From JAYRWN01 sp041917975 (lineage in GTDB: Bacteria > Bacteroidota > Bacteroidia > Chitinophagales > Saprospiraceae), in assembly GCA_041917975.1 (NCBI GenBank), contig JAYRWN010000248.1, positions 1 to 6,103 on the forward strand: a DNA stretch of 6,103 nucleotides, written 5' to 3'. Below the pieces are notes generated by a model. The model was not told the origin of the DNA, searched no databases, and saw only the letters and a list, made by a program, of their open reading frames with translations. Position 1 is the stretch's first letter; every line of letters starts with the position of its first letter. Made by a program: the position numbers and the translations under genes. Shown one piece after another: positions 1 through 5,839 of the stretch.

Positions 1-599
1 CTACTGCCGAGGAACTAAAATCTTCCGGCAAAGTCGAGCCGAAATTATTTGAACAAGTTTCCATTTTATTTACCGATTTCCAGGGTTTCAGCCGCATCTC
101 CGAACAAATTACGCCCCAAGAGTTAATCCAATCGCTGAATGAATGTTTTCTGGCTTTTGACGAAATAGCTGAAAAACATGGCATGGAACGTATTAAGACC
201 ATAGGGGATGCTTACATGTGCGCCGGAGGGATACCGGTACCTAATGACCACCATGCTTACAGCGCGGTGATGACGGCCATGGAAATCAAGGCGTTTGTCA
301 AAAAATGGTCCGATAAAAGACAAAAAGCCGGCAAAACGGTTTGGCCTGTCCGCATCGGAATCCATACCGGTTCGGTTATTGCCGGAGTCATCGGTCTTAA
401 AAAATTTGTTTACGACATCTGGGGGGATGCCGTCAATGTGGCTTCGCGTATGGAGACAAGTGGTGAAGCCGGAGAAATAAATATTTCCCAATCCACCTAT
501 GAACTAATCCATACTAAATTCCGCTGCGAGCACCGCGGGCGGCTAGCGGTAAAAAATCGCGGTGAAATAGACATGTATTACGTCAAAGAAAAAATATAA
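1..599 (+). CDS. Class III adenylate cyclase, catalytic domain (5' partial)
   Basis: The C-terminal 198 residues of a nucleotide cyclase are present; the frame is open from base 3 and ends in TAA at 597-599, and the N-terminus lies outside the window. Numbering from the first whole codon, the two metal-binding aspartates are D25 (LFTDFQGFS) and D69 (KTIGDAYM). The transition-state pair N145 and R149 lies in VNVASRM. The base-selecting residues are K65 and D138 (VYDIWGD), the combination known from adenylate cyclases; guanylate cyclases carry Glu and Cys there. It should therefore convert ATP to cAMP and diphosphate as a dimer with shared active sites. All key residues are intact, so the domain should be active. 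Any sensor or membrane part would be in the missing N-terminus. The next gene starts 12 bp downstream on the same strand, suggesting co-transcription. The family call is firm; ATP specificity is inferred from two residues. Confidence 0.93.
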   Translation, partial: TAEELKSSGKVEPKLFEQVSILFTDFQGFSRISEQITPQELIQSLNECFLAFDEIAEKHGMERIKTIGDAYMCAGGIPVPNDHHAYSAVMTAMEIKAFVKKWSDKRQKAGKTVWPVRIGIHTGSVIAGVIGLKKFVYDIWGDAVNVASRMETSGEAGEINISQSTYELIHTKFRCEHRGRLAVKNRGEIDMYYVKEKI

Positions 600-611
600 T
601 CCTTAAGAGCT

Positions 612-1670
612 ATGCTAAAAAAAATATTATCCTGGTTCCAGGCCTGGGTTGGCCAATCACCCCTGCCAAAGTCGGCGACCGACGATCGTCACTATCCGGT
701 TTATGTGGAATATCCGAACGAAATAACCATCCCTTTACCCGGAATTACTGCGGACACCCTGATGTATATTTTCCCTTTGCAGGCTGATTATGACCGCTTG
801 CTACAGGTGTGCAATCAGCGCTTGAATGCGGTCATCAAAGATCAATCTGTGCAATTTTATCCCCTGACTCATCAAGTCCTCGGGGTCATGTCCCACATTC
901 GCAAAGGTTACAAAGCAGAAAAAGACTACCCTAAACCTGGTTTGGGAAGTGAAAAAGCTTTTCAGCTCTTTATGCCGGTAGCGGAATGTACTAAAAACCA
1001 GGCCGGCCAATGGGTGGCCCAGCGCATAATGCTGTTTGTCCCCTATATCCTGGTGGACAATCCCTTTAATGTGGTGACCGGTCGCGAGGAAGTCGGGTTT
1101 CCCAAATCATCCGCCATAGTCACCATCCCTGAAGATCCTAAACAAGCGGAGCACCTGCAAGTCGATGCCTTTGGTTTTAAAATCTTTGACGCTGAGCACC
1201 CCAAATACAGCGAATATCAAACCTGGTTAACCATTGATAGAATTGAAGCCGGCCAGTCCTCATCCGCGTCCCCATCCTGGTCCACCCATAGCGAGGCTTG
1301 GGAGGCGGTTCAACATACCTTCGAACGGATTCCTCATCCAGAGTTCCGGGTGCACTTGCCTTTCCTGATCCAGGAGCTCAAGGACCTTTTGGCCCGCCGG
1401 GTGGACATGGTCTTTCTTAAACAATTTCGCGATAGCGCTGATCCCTCCAAAGCCTGTTACCAGGCCATCATCGAAAGCCCGGGTACTGTTAATAAATTCC
1501 ACCAGGGTTGGTGGTTGCCTGGAAAATATGAAGTAGTATTCGATGATCTGGCTTCTTTCCCGATTAAAAAAGAATTGGGTCTGGCGGACCGCATAGAGGT
1601 GAATACAGCGTTCTGGTGTAATATCGATATGGGCTTTCCTTGCGGCCGGGAGATTTATCGGGCTTCTTAG
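612..1670 (+). CDS. Acetoacetate decarboxylase-family protein
   Basis: A 352-residue cytosolic-looking protein with no signal peptide or membrane segment. Residues 157-165 read GREEVGFPK. In Clostridium acetobutylicum acetoacetate decarboxylase the equivalent stretch is GRELSAYPK, ending in the Schiff-base lysine K115; the spacing from GRE to the lysine is the same, so K165 is the likely catalytic lysine. The neighbouring lysine of the clostridial enzyme (K116, which lowers the pKa of K115) is serine here (S166). A second match is near residues 281-325, where an E-S-P-G stretch, a Trp-Gly-type turn and a late F-P-I-K echo the clostridial C-terminal half. The clostridial enzyme has 244 residues, so this one is about 100 longer, with extra sequence at the N-terminus and around residues 212-280. 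The fold is likely; the substrate is not known and need not be acetoacetate. The ATG at 612 follows the cyclase gene by 12 bp, probably one operon. No good Shine-Dalgarno sequence is seen. Confidence 0.82.
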   Translation: MLKKILSWFQAWVGQSPLPKSATDDRHYPVYVEYPNEITIPLPGITADTLMYIFPLQADYDRLLQVCNQRLNAVIKDQSVQFYPLTHQVLGVMSHIRKGYKAEKDYPKPGLGSEKAFQLFMPVAECTKNQAGQWVAQRIMLFVPYILVDNPFNVVTGREEVGFPKSSAIVTIPEDPKQAEHLQVDAFGFKIFDAEHPKYSEYQTWLTIDRIEAGQSSSASPSWSTHSEAWEAVQHTFERIPHPEFRVHLPFLIQELKDLLARRVDMVFLKQFRDSADPSKACYQAIIESPGTVNKFHQGWWLPGKYEVVFDDLASFPIKKELGLADRIEVNTAFWCNIDMGFPCGREIYRAS

Positions 1671-1689
1671 TGAGTTCCTTAGAGGTGTG

Positions 1690-1706
1690 CTGGGATATTG
1701 TCCCGG
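1690..1706 (+). other. Small hairpin after the decarboxylase-family gene
   Basis: A six-pair stem with one T-G wobble (CTGGGA / TCCCGG) encloses a five-base loop, 20 bp after the stop codon. A run of seven T lies at 1730-1736, about 24 bp beyond the stem, too far for a classic intrinsic terminator. It could help end the upstream operon, but the evidence is thin. Confidence 0.25.
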
Positions 1707-1734
1707 AAGGTACATTTACATTAGGGCGATTTTT

Positions 1735-1979
1735 TTAGTGCTCTTTAAGCTCCAAAATACCTTGCCCATCTCTTTTCCATCTGATGAGTCTCTGCGCAAA
1801 GGTAGTTTCCAGAACGCTTATGTTAAGCCATAGCCGAACAGCAGGCCTACCCGCCGAGTGAAAAAAGGTGGGAGGGCGATCCTTAATCAGGTTGCTTGCC
1901 GGGCGAATTCAGAAATGTGATTACTTCTATCAGCCTCTAATTTTGGCAATACCTTGTTAACAGCGGCCCGTATTGTCCA
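1735..1979 (-). pseudogene. Frameshifted remnant of an unidentified gene
   Basis: The stretch between the two convergent gene blocks has no intact gene, but two adjoining minus-strand frames read like protein. The upstream frame (1979 down to a TGA at 1887-1889) gives 30 residues that include AAVNKVLPKLEADRSN. The downstream frame (1908 down to a TAA at 1735-1737) gives 58 residues ending RLIRWKRDGQGILELKEH. They overlap by about 20 bp, and a single shift near 1887-1908 would join them into roughly 80 residues of soluble, mixed-charge sequence. Neither has a clear start, and a TAG at 1980-1982 closes the upstream side, right beside the stop codon of the lactonase-like gene. I read this as the 3' part of a broken gene cut off by the AT-rich insert. 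I do not recognise the family. Chance open frames are the alternative. Confidence 0.38.
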
Positions 1980-1983
1980 CTAT

Positions 1984-1993
1984 GTTATTGTAA
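1984..1993 (+). repeat. Left copy of 10-bp direct repeat GTTAYTGTAA
   Basis: GTTATTGTAA lies over the last codons and stop of the lactonase-like gene. It matches GTTACTGTAA at 3593-3602 in 9 of 10 positions, in the same orientation, so the two copies bracket the AT-rich gene pair. A 10-bp match in AT-rich DNA can arise by chance, and this copy is partly coding, so its role as an insertion boundary is only a suggestion. Confidence 0.3.
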
Positions 1994-2893
1994 TACTAAA
2001 TAAGATTTGTCAACAAGACGTTTACCTGAATTTGCATCGTGTGTTGGCAAATAAATTGTCTTCCTTAAATTAGCATAGGATAACAATTTCTGGTAAGTTT
2101 CTGCTGTTTTTTCGTAACTGGTATTTGCACCTGGTAATTCTCCATTTAATACTTGTGCCTGGTCGTAGGAAGAGTCACCTGCAAAAATAATATCAAAATC
2201 ATCTGTTTTAAATACTAGTGAACTGTGTCCAAGCGTATGTCCTGGTGTAGGAATATATAATAAATCTTCGGATTGAGTTATTGGGTACGCTTGATTAAAG
2301 ACTTCAAGTTTATTTGGTAGGTATTCCAATTTATTGGGTTTAAACCAAGCTGGTAGAATACTTTTAAAAACATTGTCCGGATGGTTGAATTCATAGTTTC
2401 CAACCATAATTTCTTGTTTTGGGAAATATTTTAAGCCGTCAATATGGTCAAGGTGCATATGTGTTAAAACAACCAACTTTATATCCTCTGTTTTTAGGTT
2501 TATATTATGTAATTGGTTATTTATCTCATTTTCCCTTTGAATTTTTACAGTACAAGCATTTTTGAATTGATAACGGGCATACCAACTTTCTTTTGCAAGA
2601 TATTTGTCAACTTCGGTGCTGTCAGTGTTCTCGCCTGTGTCCACCAAAATTATGCCTTGTGGATATTCAATAACCCAAACCCAAATCGGCATATATTCTG
2701 TGAAATACTTTGCCAGCAGAATATTTATTTTGGACAAGAATCCATTCCCCTTTTTTGTTTTGAATGTAGTTTTTACTGCAACTGTCCCCACACATAAACC
2801 GTGTATTTTTACGTCCTGCCCCTTAACTTTTACTGTAGTTGTAACATTTTCGTAAACAGGGTTAGGGTTGATGATACCTTTTTGATGTTTCAT
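1985..2893 (-). CDS. Metallo-beta-lactamase-fold hydrolase, N-acyl-homoserine-lactonase-like
   Basis: A 302-residue protein with a complete two-metal set: THMHLDH (H145, H147, D149, H150), PGHTLGH (H219), AGDSSYD (D240) and LPTHD (H285). Gaps between the later ligands (69, 21 and 45 residues) are close to those of the Bacillus lactonase AiiA. The tyrosine three residues after the bridging aspartate (Y243) sits where AiiA has its catalytic Tyr194. A lactone-opening hydrolase acting on acyl-homoserine lactones or similar esters is thus plausible; the fold is secure, the substrate is not. No signal peptide is seen, so it is probably cytoplasmic. An upstream in-frame ATG at 2935 would add 14 residues, but a TACCTTTG promoter-like box at 2921-2928 lies downstream of it, and an A-rich leader precedes the ATG at 2893, so I chose the shorter form. 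The Crp-like regulator gene ends 85 bp upstream on the same strand. The DNA is AT-rich compared with the outer genes. Confidence 0.82.
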   Translation of the reverse strand: MKHQKGIINPNPVYENVTTTVKVKGQDVKIHGLCVGTVAVKTTFKTKKGNGFLSKINILLAKYFTEYMPIWVWVIEYPQGIILVDTGENTDSTEVDKYLAKESWYARYQFKNACTVKIQRENEINNQLHNINLKTEDIKLVVLTHMHLDHIDGLKYFPKQEIMVGNYEFNHPDNVFKSILPAWFKPNKLEYLPNKLEVFNQAYPITQSEDLLYIPTPGHTLGHSSLVFKTDDFDIIFAGDSSYDQAQVLNGELPGANTSYEKTAETYQKLLSYANLRKTIYLPTHDANSGKRLVDKSYLVLQ

Positions 2894-2920
2894 TTTTATT
2901 ATGATTAAAAGTTTACGAAA

Positions 2921-2928
2921 CAAAGGTA
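2921..2928 (-). promoter_or_regulatory. Candidate -7 box (TACCTTTG) for the lactonase-like gene
   Basis: Read on the minus strand this is a perfect match to the Bacteroidota TAnnTTTG element, ending 27 bp before the ATG at 2893. No TTTG -33 box stands at the usual spacing; the closest TTTG is about 27 bp upstream. If used, it gives the hydrolase its own promoter separate from the regulator gene and rules out the longer start at 2935. Confidence 0.45.
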
Positions 2929-2978
2929 CTTTCATCTTTCAGGTCAATACGGTAACAAAAGATACATAATTTTAAGAG

Positions 2979-3557
2979 TTATTTTTTTGATAATCGCTTT
3001 CTTATTCTACTTAAAGATACTCTTGTAATCCCAAGAAATGAAGCGATTTGGTGTTGTGGAATTCGTTGTAACAATTCTGGTCTGTCTTTGAGAAGCATCA
3101 AATATCTTTCTTCTGGGCTGTTTAATAAGTATGAAATAAATAGATCGTGCAGCAAAACAAATCGTTGTTCAATTGCTTTTCTAGTGAACTCATTCATTTT
3201 GGGAAAGATTTCATACAGTTTTTCCTGCCCTTTATGAGTGAGTACTAAAACTTCACATTCTTCCAACGTCTCAATTGCCACTTTGCTCGGTTTTCGTGTA
3301 AGAAAACTGTCATATGAACCGGCGAACATATTTTCAGTAAAAAAGTAAGTTGAAAGTTCTTCTCCGTCTTTTTCGCAATAAAGTCTTATACAACCTTTTA
3401 TCAAGTAAAAAACGTCGTTGGAGATTTTTCCAATGTCTAAAAGTGTTGATTTTTTTTTAAACTTCTTGTGTTCAAAATAAGGCATAATTGTTTTTAATTC
3501 ACTGTCGTTGAAGTCAGTGAATTGTCTAAAAATGTCTATTTTTTCTTGTTCGTTCAT
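2979..3557 (-). CDS. Crp/Fnr-family transcriptional regulator
   Basis: A 192-residue protein with an N-terminal cyclic-nucleotide-binding-type beta-roll (about 15-115), a linking helix (about 115-145) and a short C-terminal helix-turn-helix (about 166-190, QHQIASFLGITRVSLSRIRKR). Aligned to E. coli Crp through the shared CEV motif (101-103 here), the cAMP-holding residues E72, R82 and S83 become S81, S91 and K92, so binding of cAMP is unlikely; the effector may be another small molecule or none. In the recognition helix, R179 and R184 match Crp R180 and R185, but V180 replaces E181, so the operator should differ from the Crp site. There is no cysteine cluster of the Fnr iron-sulphur type. Length is usual for Bacteroidota members. 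It precedes the lactonase-like gene on the same strand and is the natural candidate to control it. ATG at 3557 follows an A-rich leader without a clear Shine-Dalgarno sequence. Confidence 0.88.
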   Translation of the reverse strand: MNEQEKIDIFRQFTDFNDSELKTIMPYFEHKKFKKKSTLLDIGKISNDVFYLIKGCIRLYCEKDGEELSTYFFTENMFAGSYDSFLTRKPSKVAIETLEECEVLVLTHKGQEKLYEIFPKMNEFTRKAIEQRFVLLHDLFISYLLNSPEERYLMLLKDRPELLQRIPQHQIASFLGITRVSLSRIRKRLSKK

Positions 3558-3592
3558 TTGTTACGGTTGGATTCTGTCGGGTTGCAGCTAAC

Positions 3593-3602
3593 GTTACTGT
3601 AA
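3593..3602 (+). repeat. Right copy of 10-bp direct repeat GTTAYTGTAA
   Basis: GTTACTGTAA, about 36 bp upstream of the regulator start, pairs with GTTATTGTAA at 1984-1993. It overlaps a perfect 8-bp palindrome, TAACGTTA, at 3589-3596. Together the copies enclose about 1.6 kb with both AT-rich genes. Possible insertion boundary; chance is not excluded. Confidence 0.3.
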
Positions 3603-3758
3603 GCCTTGAATGACGAATATAAAAAAATCGAAGGAAAAGACACCCTGAAAGTGAAAGTCTCTCATGCGCAGAGTAGCGACCCGAAGAATAAGACAGTCGC
3701 AAGGTGGTTTGGAGTTTTCCAGGCACTAAAAAAGCCAAACTGCAAAGATATGTACTGA
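3603..3758 (+). other. Short plus-strand open frame of unknown status
   Basis: After a TAA at 3600-3602 a plus-strand frame stays open to a TGA at 3756-3758. From a TTG at 3606 it would encode 50 residues with protein-like composition, lysine-rich and including VARWFGVFQALKKP. There is no ATG start and no visible ribosome site. The opposite frame across the same bases, from a TTG at 3738 down to 3526, reads as low-complexity Ser/Arg/Thr-rich sequence and runs into the regulator gene, so it is the less likely product. This may be the tail of a cut-off gene, or the leader region of the regulator that is open by chance. I do not recognise the sequence. Confidence 0.25.
3743..3750 (-). promoter_or_regulatory. 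Candidate -7 box (TATCTTTG) upstream of the regulator gene
   Basis: A perfect minus-strand match to TAnnTTTG, 185 bp upstream of the regulator ATG. No TTTG -33 box is seen at the expected spacing. If active it would give the regulator mRNA a leader of about 180 nt. It is the only exact match I found upstream of this gene. Confidence 0.35.
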
Positions 3759-3855
3759 CTAATACCCCTCTACTTGTTAGCGCGAAACGGCAGGCTGCCT
3801 GTCAAGCTTTGGCGATGTACCATGCTTGAAGCGATTTACAAATTTCTTCTCGTCC

Positions 3856-4104
3856 CTAATTGAGTTTCTGCCAAAATACAGCCTTGTCTTCACCGTCCCG
3901 GCAAACACGATTAATGGTCATTTTGTCATTCACCAAACAAAATTATTTCCTGTATTCTTTCACGGATATTTTTAGCCCAATTCCAGTCGCGAATAAGCGG
4001 TTTATCTCCACGACCTGACCATCATCCTCAATCCAATGGGCAATGGGTCGTATCGATACTATTTTAAACAAGTTTCCCACGAAATAGCGGCTAATAAACA
4101 GGCG
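3856..4104 (-). pseudogene. Broken coding-like fragments between prfC and the AT-rich insert
   Basis: The region 3759-4165 has no intact gene. On the minus strand three overlapping open stretches read like protein: 4104 to 3943 (including SIRPIAHWIEDDGQVVEI), 4021 to 3926 (including KPLIRDWNWAKNIRERIQEI) and 3933 to 3856 (including MTINRVCRDGEDKAVFWQKL). The second and third overlap as GTGAATGA, as joined genes often do. Together they suggest one or two decayed reading frames with at least one frameshift. None begins with a convincing start of its own, and I do not recognise the family. The remnant at 1735-1979 has the same orientation, so both may derive from one locus split by the insert. 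Chance open frames remain possible. Confidence 0.3.
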
Positions 4105-4121
4105 TCACCAGGTTTAGCCAT
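4059..4121 (-). other. Twenty-codon open frame with a Shine-Dalgarno-like sequence
   Basis: Forty-four bases after the prfC stop, an ATG at 4121 begins MAKPGDACLLAAISWETCLK and ends in TAG. AGGAG lies six bases ahead (4128-4132), the best ribosome-site match I noticed in the window. Given the broken frames just downstream, it may be the original N-terminus of the decayed gene there, shifted out of frame near 4080-4100, rather than a real micropeptide. Confidence 0.25.
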
Positions 4122-4165
4122 GCTGCGCTCCTGCTCTACGTACCATCCAATTTTTAAAGGCACAC

Positions 4166-5749
4166 TCAATTCCATTCGCTGGTAAAGTGAAACTCCACTT
4201 TAGGGAAATTTTCCTGGGCCATTTTAAGCATCCAGGCACTTTCAGCCAGGAAAACTATTTTGCCGTCTTTGTCTTTGGCGATATCTTTTTTGCGTTTCTG
4301 CTGGAATTCCTTAAGCACCGTTGGATCTGAACTGTCGATCCAGCAGGCTTTGTGCAGGCTGATGGGCTCATAATCACAATTAGCGCCATATTCGTGTTCG
4401 AGGCGATATTGAATAACATCAAATTGTAATGAACCTACGGTACCAATGAGTTTGCGGCCATTGTCTTCTTTGGTAAACAATTGCGCCACGCCTTCATCCA
4501 TAAGTTGTTCGATGCCTTTATTGAGTTGTTTGAATTTTAAAGGATTGGTGTTGATTACAAAACGGAATAATTCCGGTGAAAAACTCGGAATCCCGCGATA
4601 ATGTAAAATTTCCCCTTCGGTGATGGTATCGCCGATCTTAAAATTACCGGCATCGTATAACCCTACGATATCGCCCGGAAAGGCTTCATCGATAACCGAT
4701 TTTTTGGCCGCCATAAACGAGGTGGGATTGGAAAAACGCAGGCTTTTCGCAGAGCGGACGTGATAATACGGGGTATTACGCTGGAATAAACCGGAGCAGA
4801 TGCGCACAAAAGCAATGCGGTCGCGGTGTTTAGGATCGATATTGGCATGGATTTTAAAAACGAACCCGGATAATTTTTCTTCAAACGGATCTACCATACG
4901 CTCTTCAGCCTGGCGGGGCTGAGGATATGGAGCGATCTGTACAAAACAATCCAACAATTCTTTAACACCAAAATTATTCACAGCGCTCCCGAAAAACACC
5001 GGACTTAAATCACCATGCAAATACGTCTGTACATTAAGCTCCGGATAAACGTGCTGAATGGTTTCCAGGCTTTCGCGCAATTCCCTGGCTGGTCGTTCGC
5101 CCACTTTTTTATCAAGCGCGGGATCGTTGGTGTCCCGGAATTCAATGGTGTCGTCCTCAGTTTGTTTACCGTGGGGGCTGAACAGACATAATTTTTGTTC
5201 GTACATGTTGTACACGCCCTGAAACAATTGTCCCATGCCGATGGGCCAGCTCAACGGGCATGCGGTAAGGCCCAGTTTAGCTTCCACTTCATCCAGCAGG
5301 TCAAAAGCATCCTGGCCTTCGCGGTCCAGTTTATTGATAAAAACGATAATGGGTATCTTGCGCATGCGGCATACTTCCACCAGTTTCTCCGTTTGAGTCT
5401 CCACCCCTTTAGCCACATCGATAACAACAATAACACTGTCGACCGCGGTGAGGGTGCGAAAGGTGTCTTCGGCAAAGTCCTGGTGACCGGGGGTGTCCAG
5501 GATATTAATCTGGAGGCCCTGATATTCAAATGCCATGACGGATGTAGCAACCGAGATACCCCGCTGACGCTCAATTTCCATAAAATCTGACGTGGCATGT
5601 TTTTTAATTTTGTTAGACTTTACGGCCCCGGCGGTTTGGATAGCTCCTCCAAACAAAAGTAATTTTTCCGTCAACGTGGTTTTCCCGGCATCCGGGTGCG
5701 AGATAATGGCAAAGGTGCGGCGCCGTTGGATTTCTTCTGCAAAAGTCAT
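4166..5749 (-). CDS. prfC: Peptide chain release factor 3 (RF3)
   Basis: A 527-residue translational GTPase, close to the 529 residues of the E. coli protein. RF3 acts on the ribosome after peptide release, where its GTP cycle drives RF1 or RF2 off. The G domain shows every motif in order: P-loop SHPDAGKT (17-24), switch I RGISV (63-67), DTPGH (85-89), NKLD (139-142) and SWPIG (167-171). The start MTFAEEIQRRRTFAIISHPD is characteristic of RF3 rather than of EF-G or other GTPases. The beta-barrel domain II (about 300-385) and the C-terminal domain III (about 390-527) follow, so the protein is full length with no missing key residue. A TATCTTTG box lies about 20 bp upstream of the ATG, so it probably has its own promoter despite following the polyprenyl synthase gene on the same strand. 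No terminator hairpin is evident after the stop. Confidence 0.98.
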   Translation of the reverse strand: MTFAEEIQRRRTFAIISHPDAGKTTLTEKLLLFGGAIQTAGAVKSNKIKKHATSDFMEIERQRGISVATSVMAFEYQGLQINILDTPGHQDFAEDTFRTLTAVDSVIVVIDVAKGVETQTEKLVEVCRMRKIPIIVFINKLDREGQDAFDLLDEVEAKLGLTACPLSWPIGMGQLFQGVYNMYEQKLCLFSPHGKQTEDDTIEFRDTNDPALDKKVGERPARELRESLETIQHVYPELNVQTYLHGDLSPVFFGSAVNNFGVKELLDCFVQIAPYPQPRQAEERMVDPFEEKLSGFVFKIHANIDPKHRDRIAFVRICSGLFQRNTPYYHVRSAKSLRFSNPTSFMAAKKSVIDEAFPGDIVGLYDAGNFKIGDTITEGEILHYRGIPSFSPELFRFVINTNPLKFKQLNKGIEQLMDEGVAQLFTKEDNGRKLIGTVGSLQFDVIQYRLEHEYGANCDYEPISLHKACWIDSSDPTVLKEFQQKRKKDIAKDKDGKIVFLAESAWMLKMAQENFPKVEFHFTSEWN

Positions 5750-5768
5750 GCGACTGAATTTAGGGGTG

Positions 5769-5776
5769 CAAAGATA
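5769..5776 (-). promoter_or_regulatory. Candidate -7 box (TATCTTTG) for prfC
   Basis: A perfect minus-strand match to the Bacteroidota TAnnTTTG element, 19 bp upstream of the prfC ATG. The place where a TTTG -33 box would sit is filled by the hexanucleotide repeat at 5780-5809, and no TTTG is seen on the minus strand there. A start here would leave a very short leader, in keeping with the lack of a Shine-Dalgarno sequence. Confidence 0.5.
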
Positions 5777-5779
5777 AAA

Positions 5780-5809
5780 AAGTTTGAGTTCGAGTTGGAG
5801 TTTGAGTTT
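5780..5809 (+). repeat. Imperfect hexanucleotide tandem repeat (GAGTTN)
   Basis: Four consecutive GAGTTN units (GAGTTC, GAGTTG, GAGTTT, GAGTTT) fill 5786-5809, preceded by one degenerate unit (AAGTTT, 5780-5785). On the minus strand it reads as repeats of NAACTC directly upstream of the prfC -7 box. It is non-coding and lies in the 90-bp gap between the polyprenyl synthase stop and prfC. A change in unit number would move upstream promoter elements by six bases per unit. Confidence 0.7.
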
Positions 5810-5839
5810 GCTTGTGTGGGTGGGCGTACAAGAACCGAA

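Noticed and set aside
1260..1715. Minus-strand open frame of 151 codons across the decarboxylase-family gene
   Set aside because: It is antisense to a well-supported gene and reads as unstructured composition with no motif.
1797..1804. Minus-strand TACCTTTG box in the left remnant
   Set aside because: No gene lies downstream on that strand within reach; it falls within the decayed coding stretch.
1..3557. cAMP circuit linking the cyclase to the Crp-like regulator
   Set aside because: The regulator lacks the cAMP-holding residues, lies on the other strand and appears to be of separate origin.
3526..3738. Minus-strand open frame of 70 codons overlapping the regulator start
   Set aside because: It begins with TTG, is rich in Ser, Arg and Thr, and its 3' end lies inside the regulator gene in another frame.
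1952..3790. CTTGTTA at 1953-1959 and 3773-3779 as possible integron-type recombination ends
   Set aside because: The shared core is only seven bases, neither copy fits the GTTRRRY/RYYYAAC pattern, and no folded attC-like palindrome surrounds them.
3791..3801. Short inverted repeat CAGGC-T-GCCTG
   Set aside because: A one-base loop cannot form a stable hairpin, and there is no T-run after it, so it is not a terminator.
5195..5590. Plus-strand open frame of 131 codons within prfC
   Set aside because: It is the antisense shadow of the RF3 GTPase domain, whose motifs are all on the minus strand.
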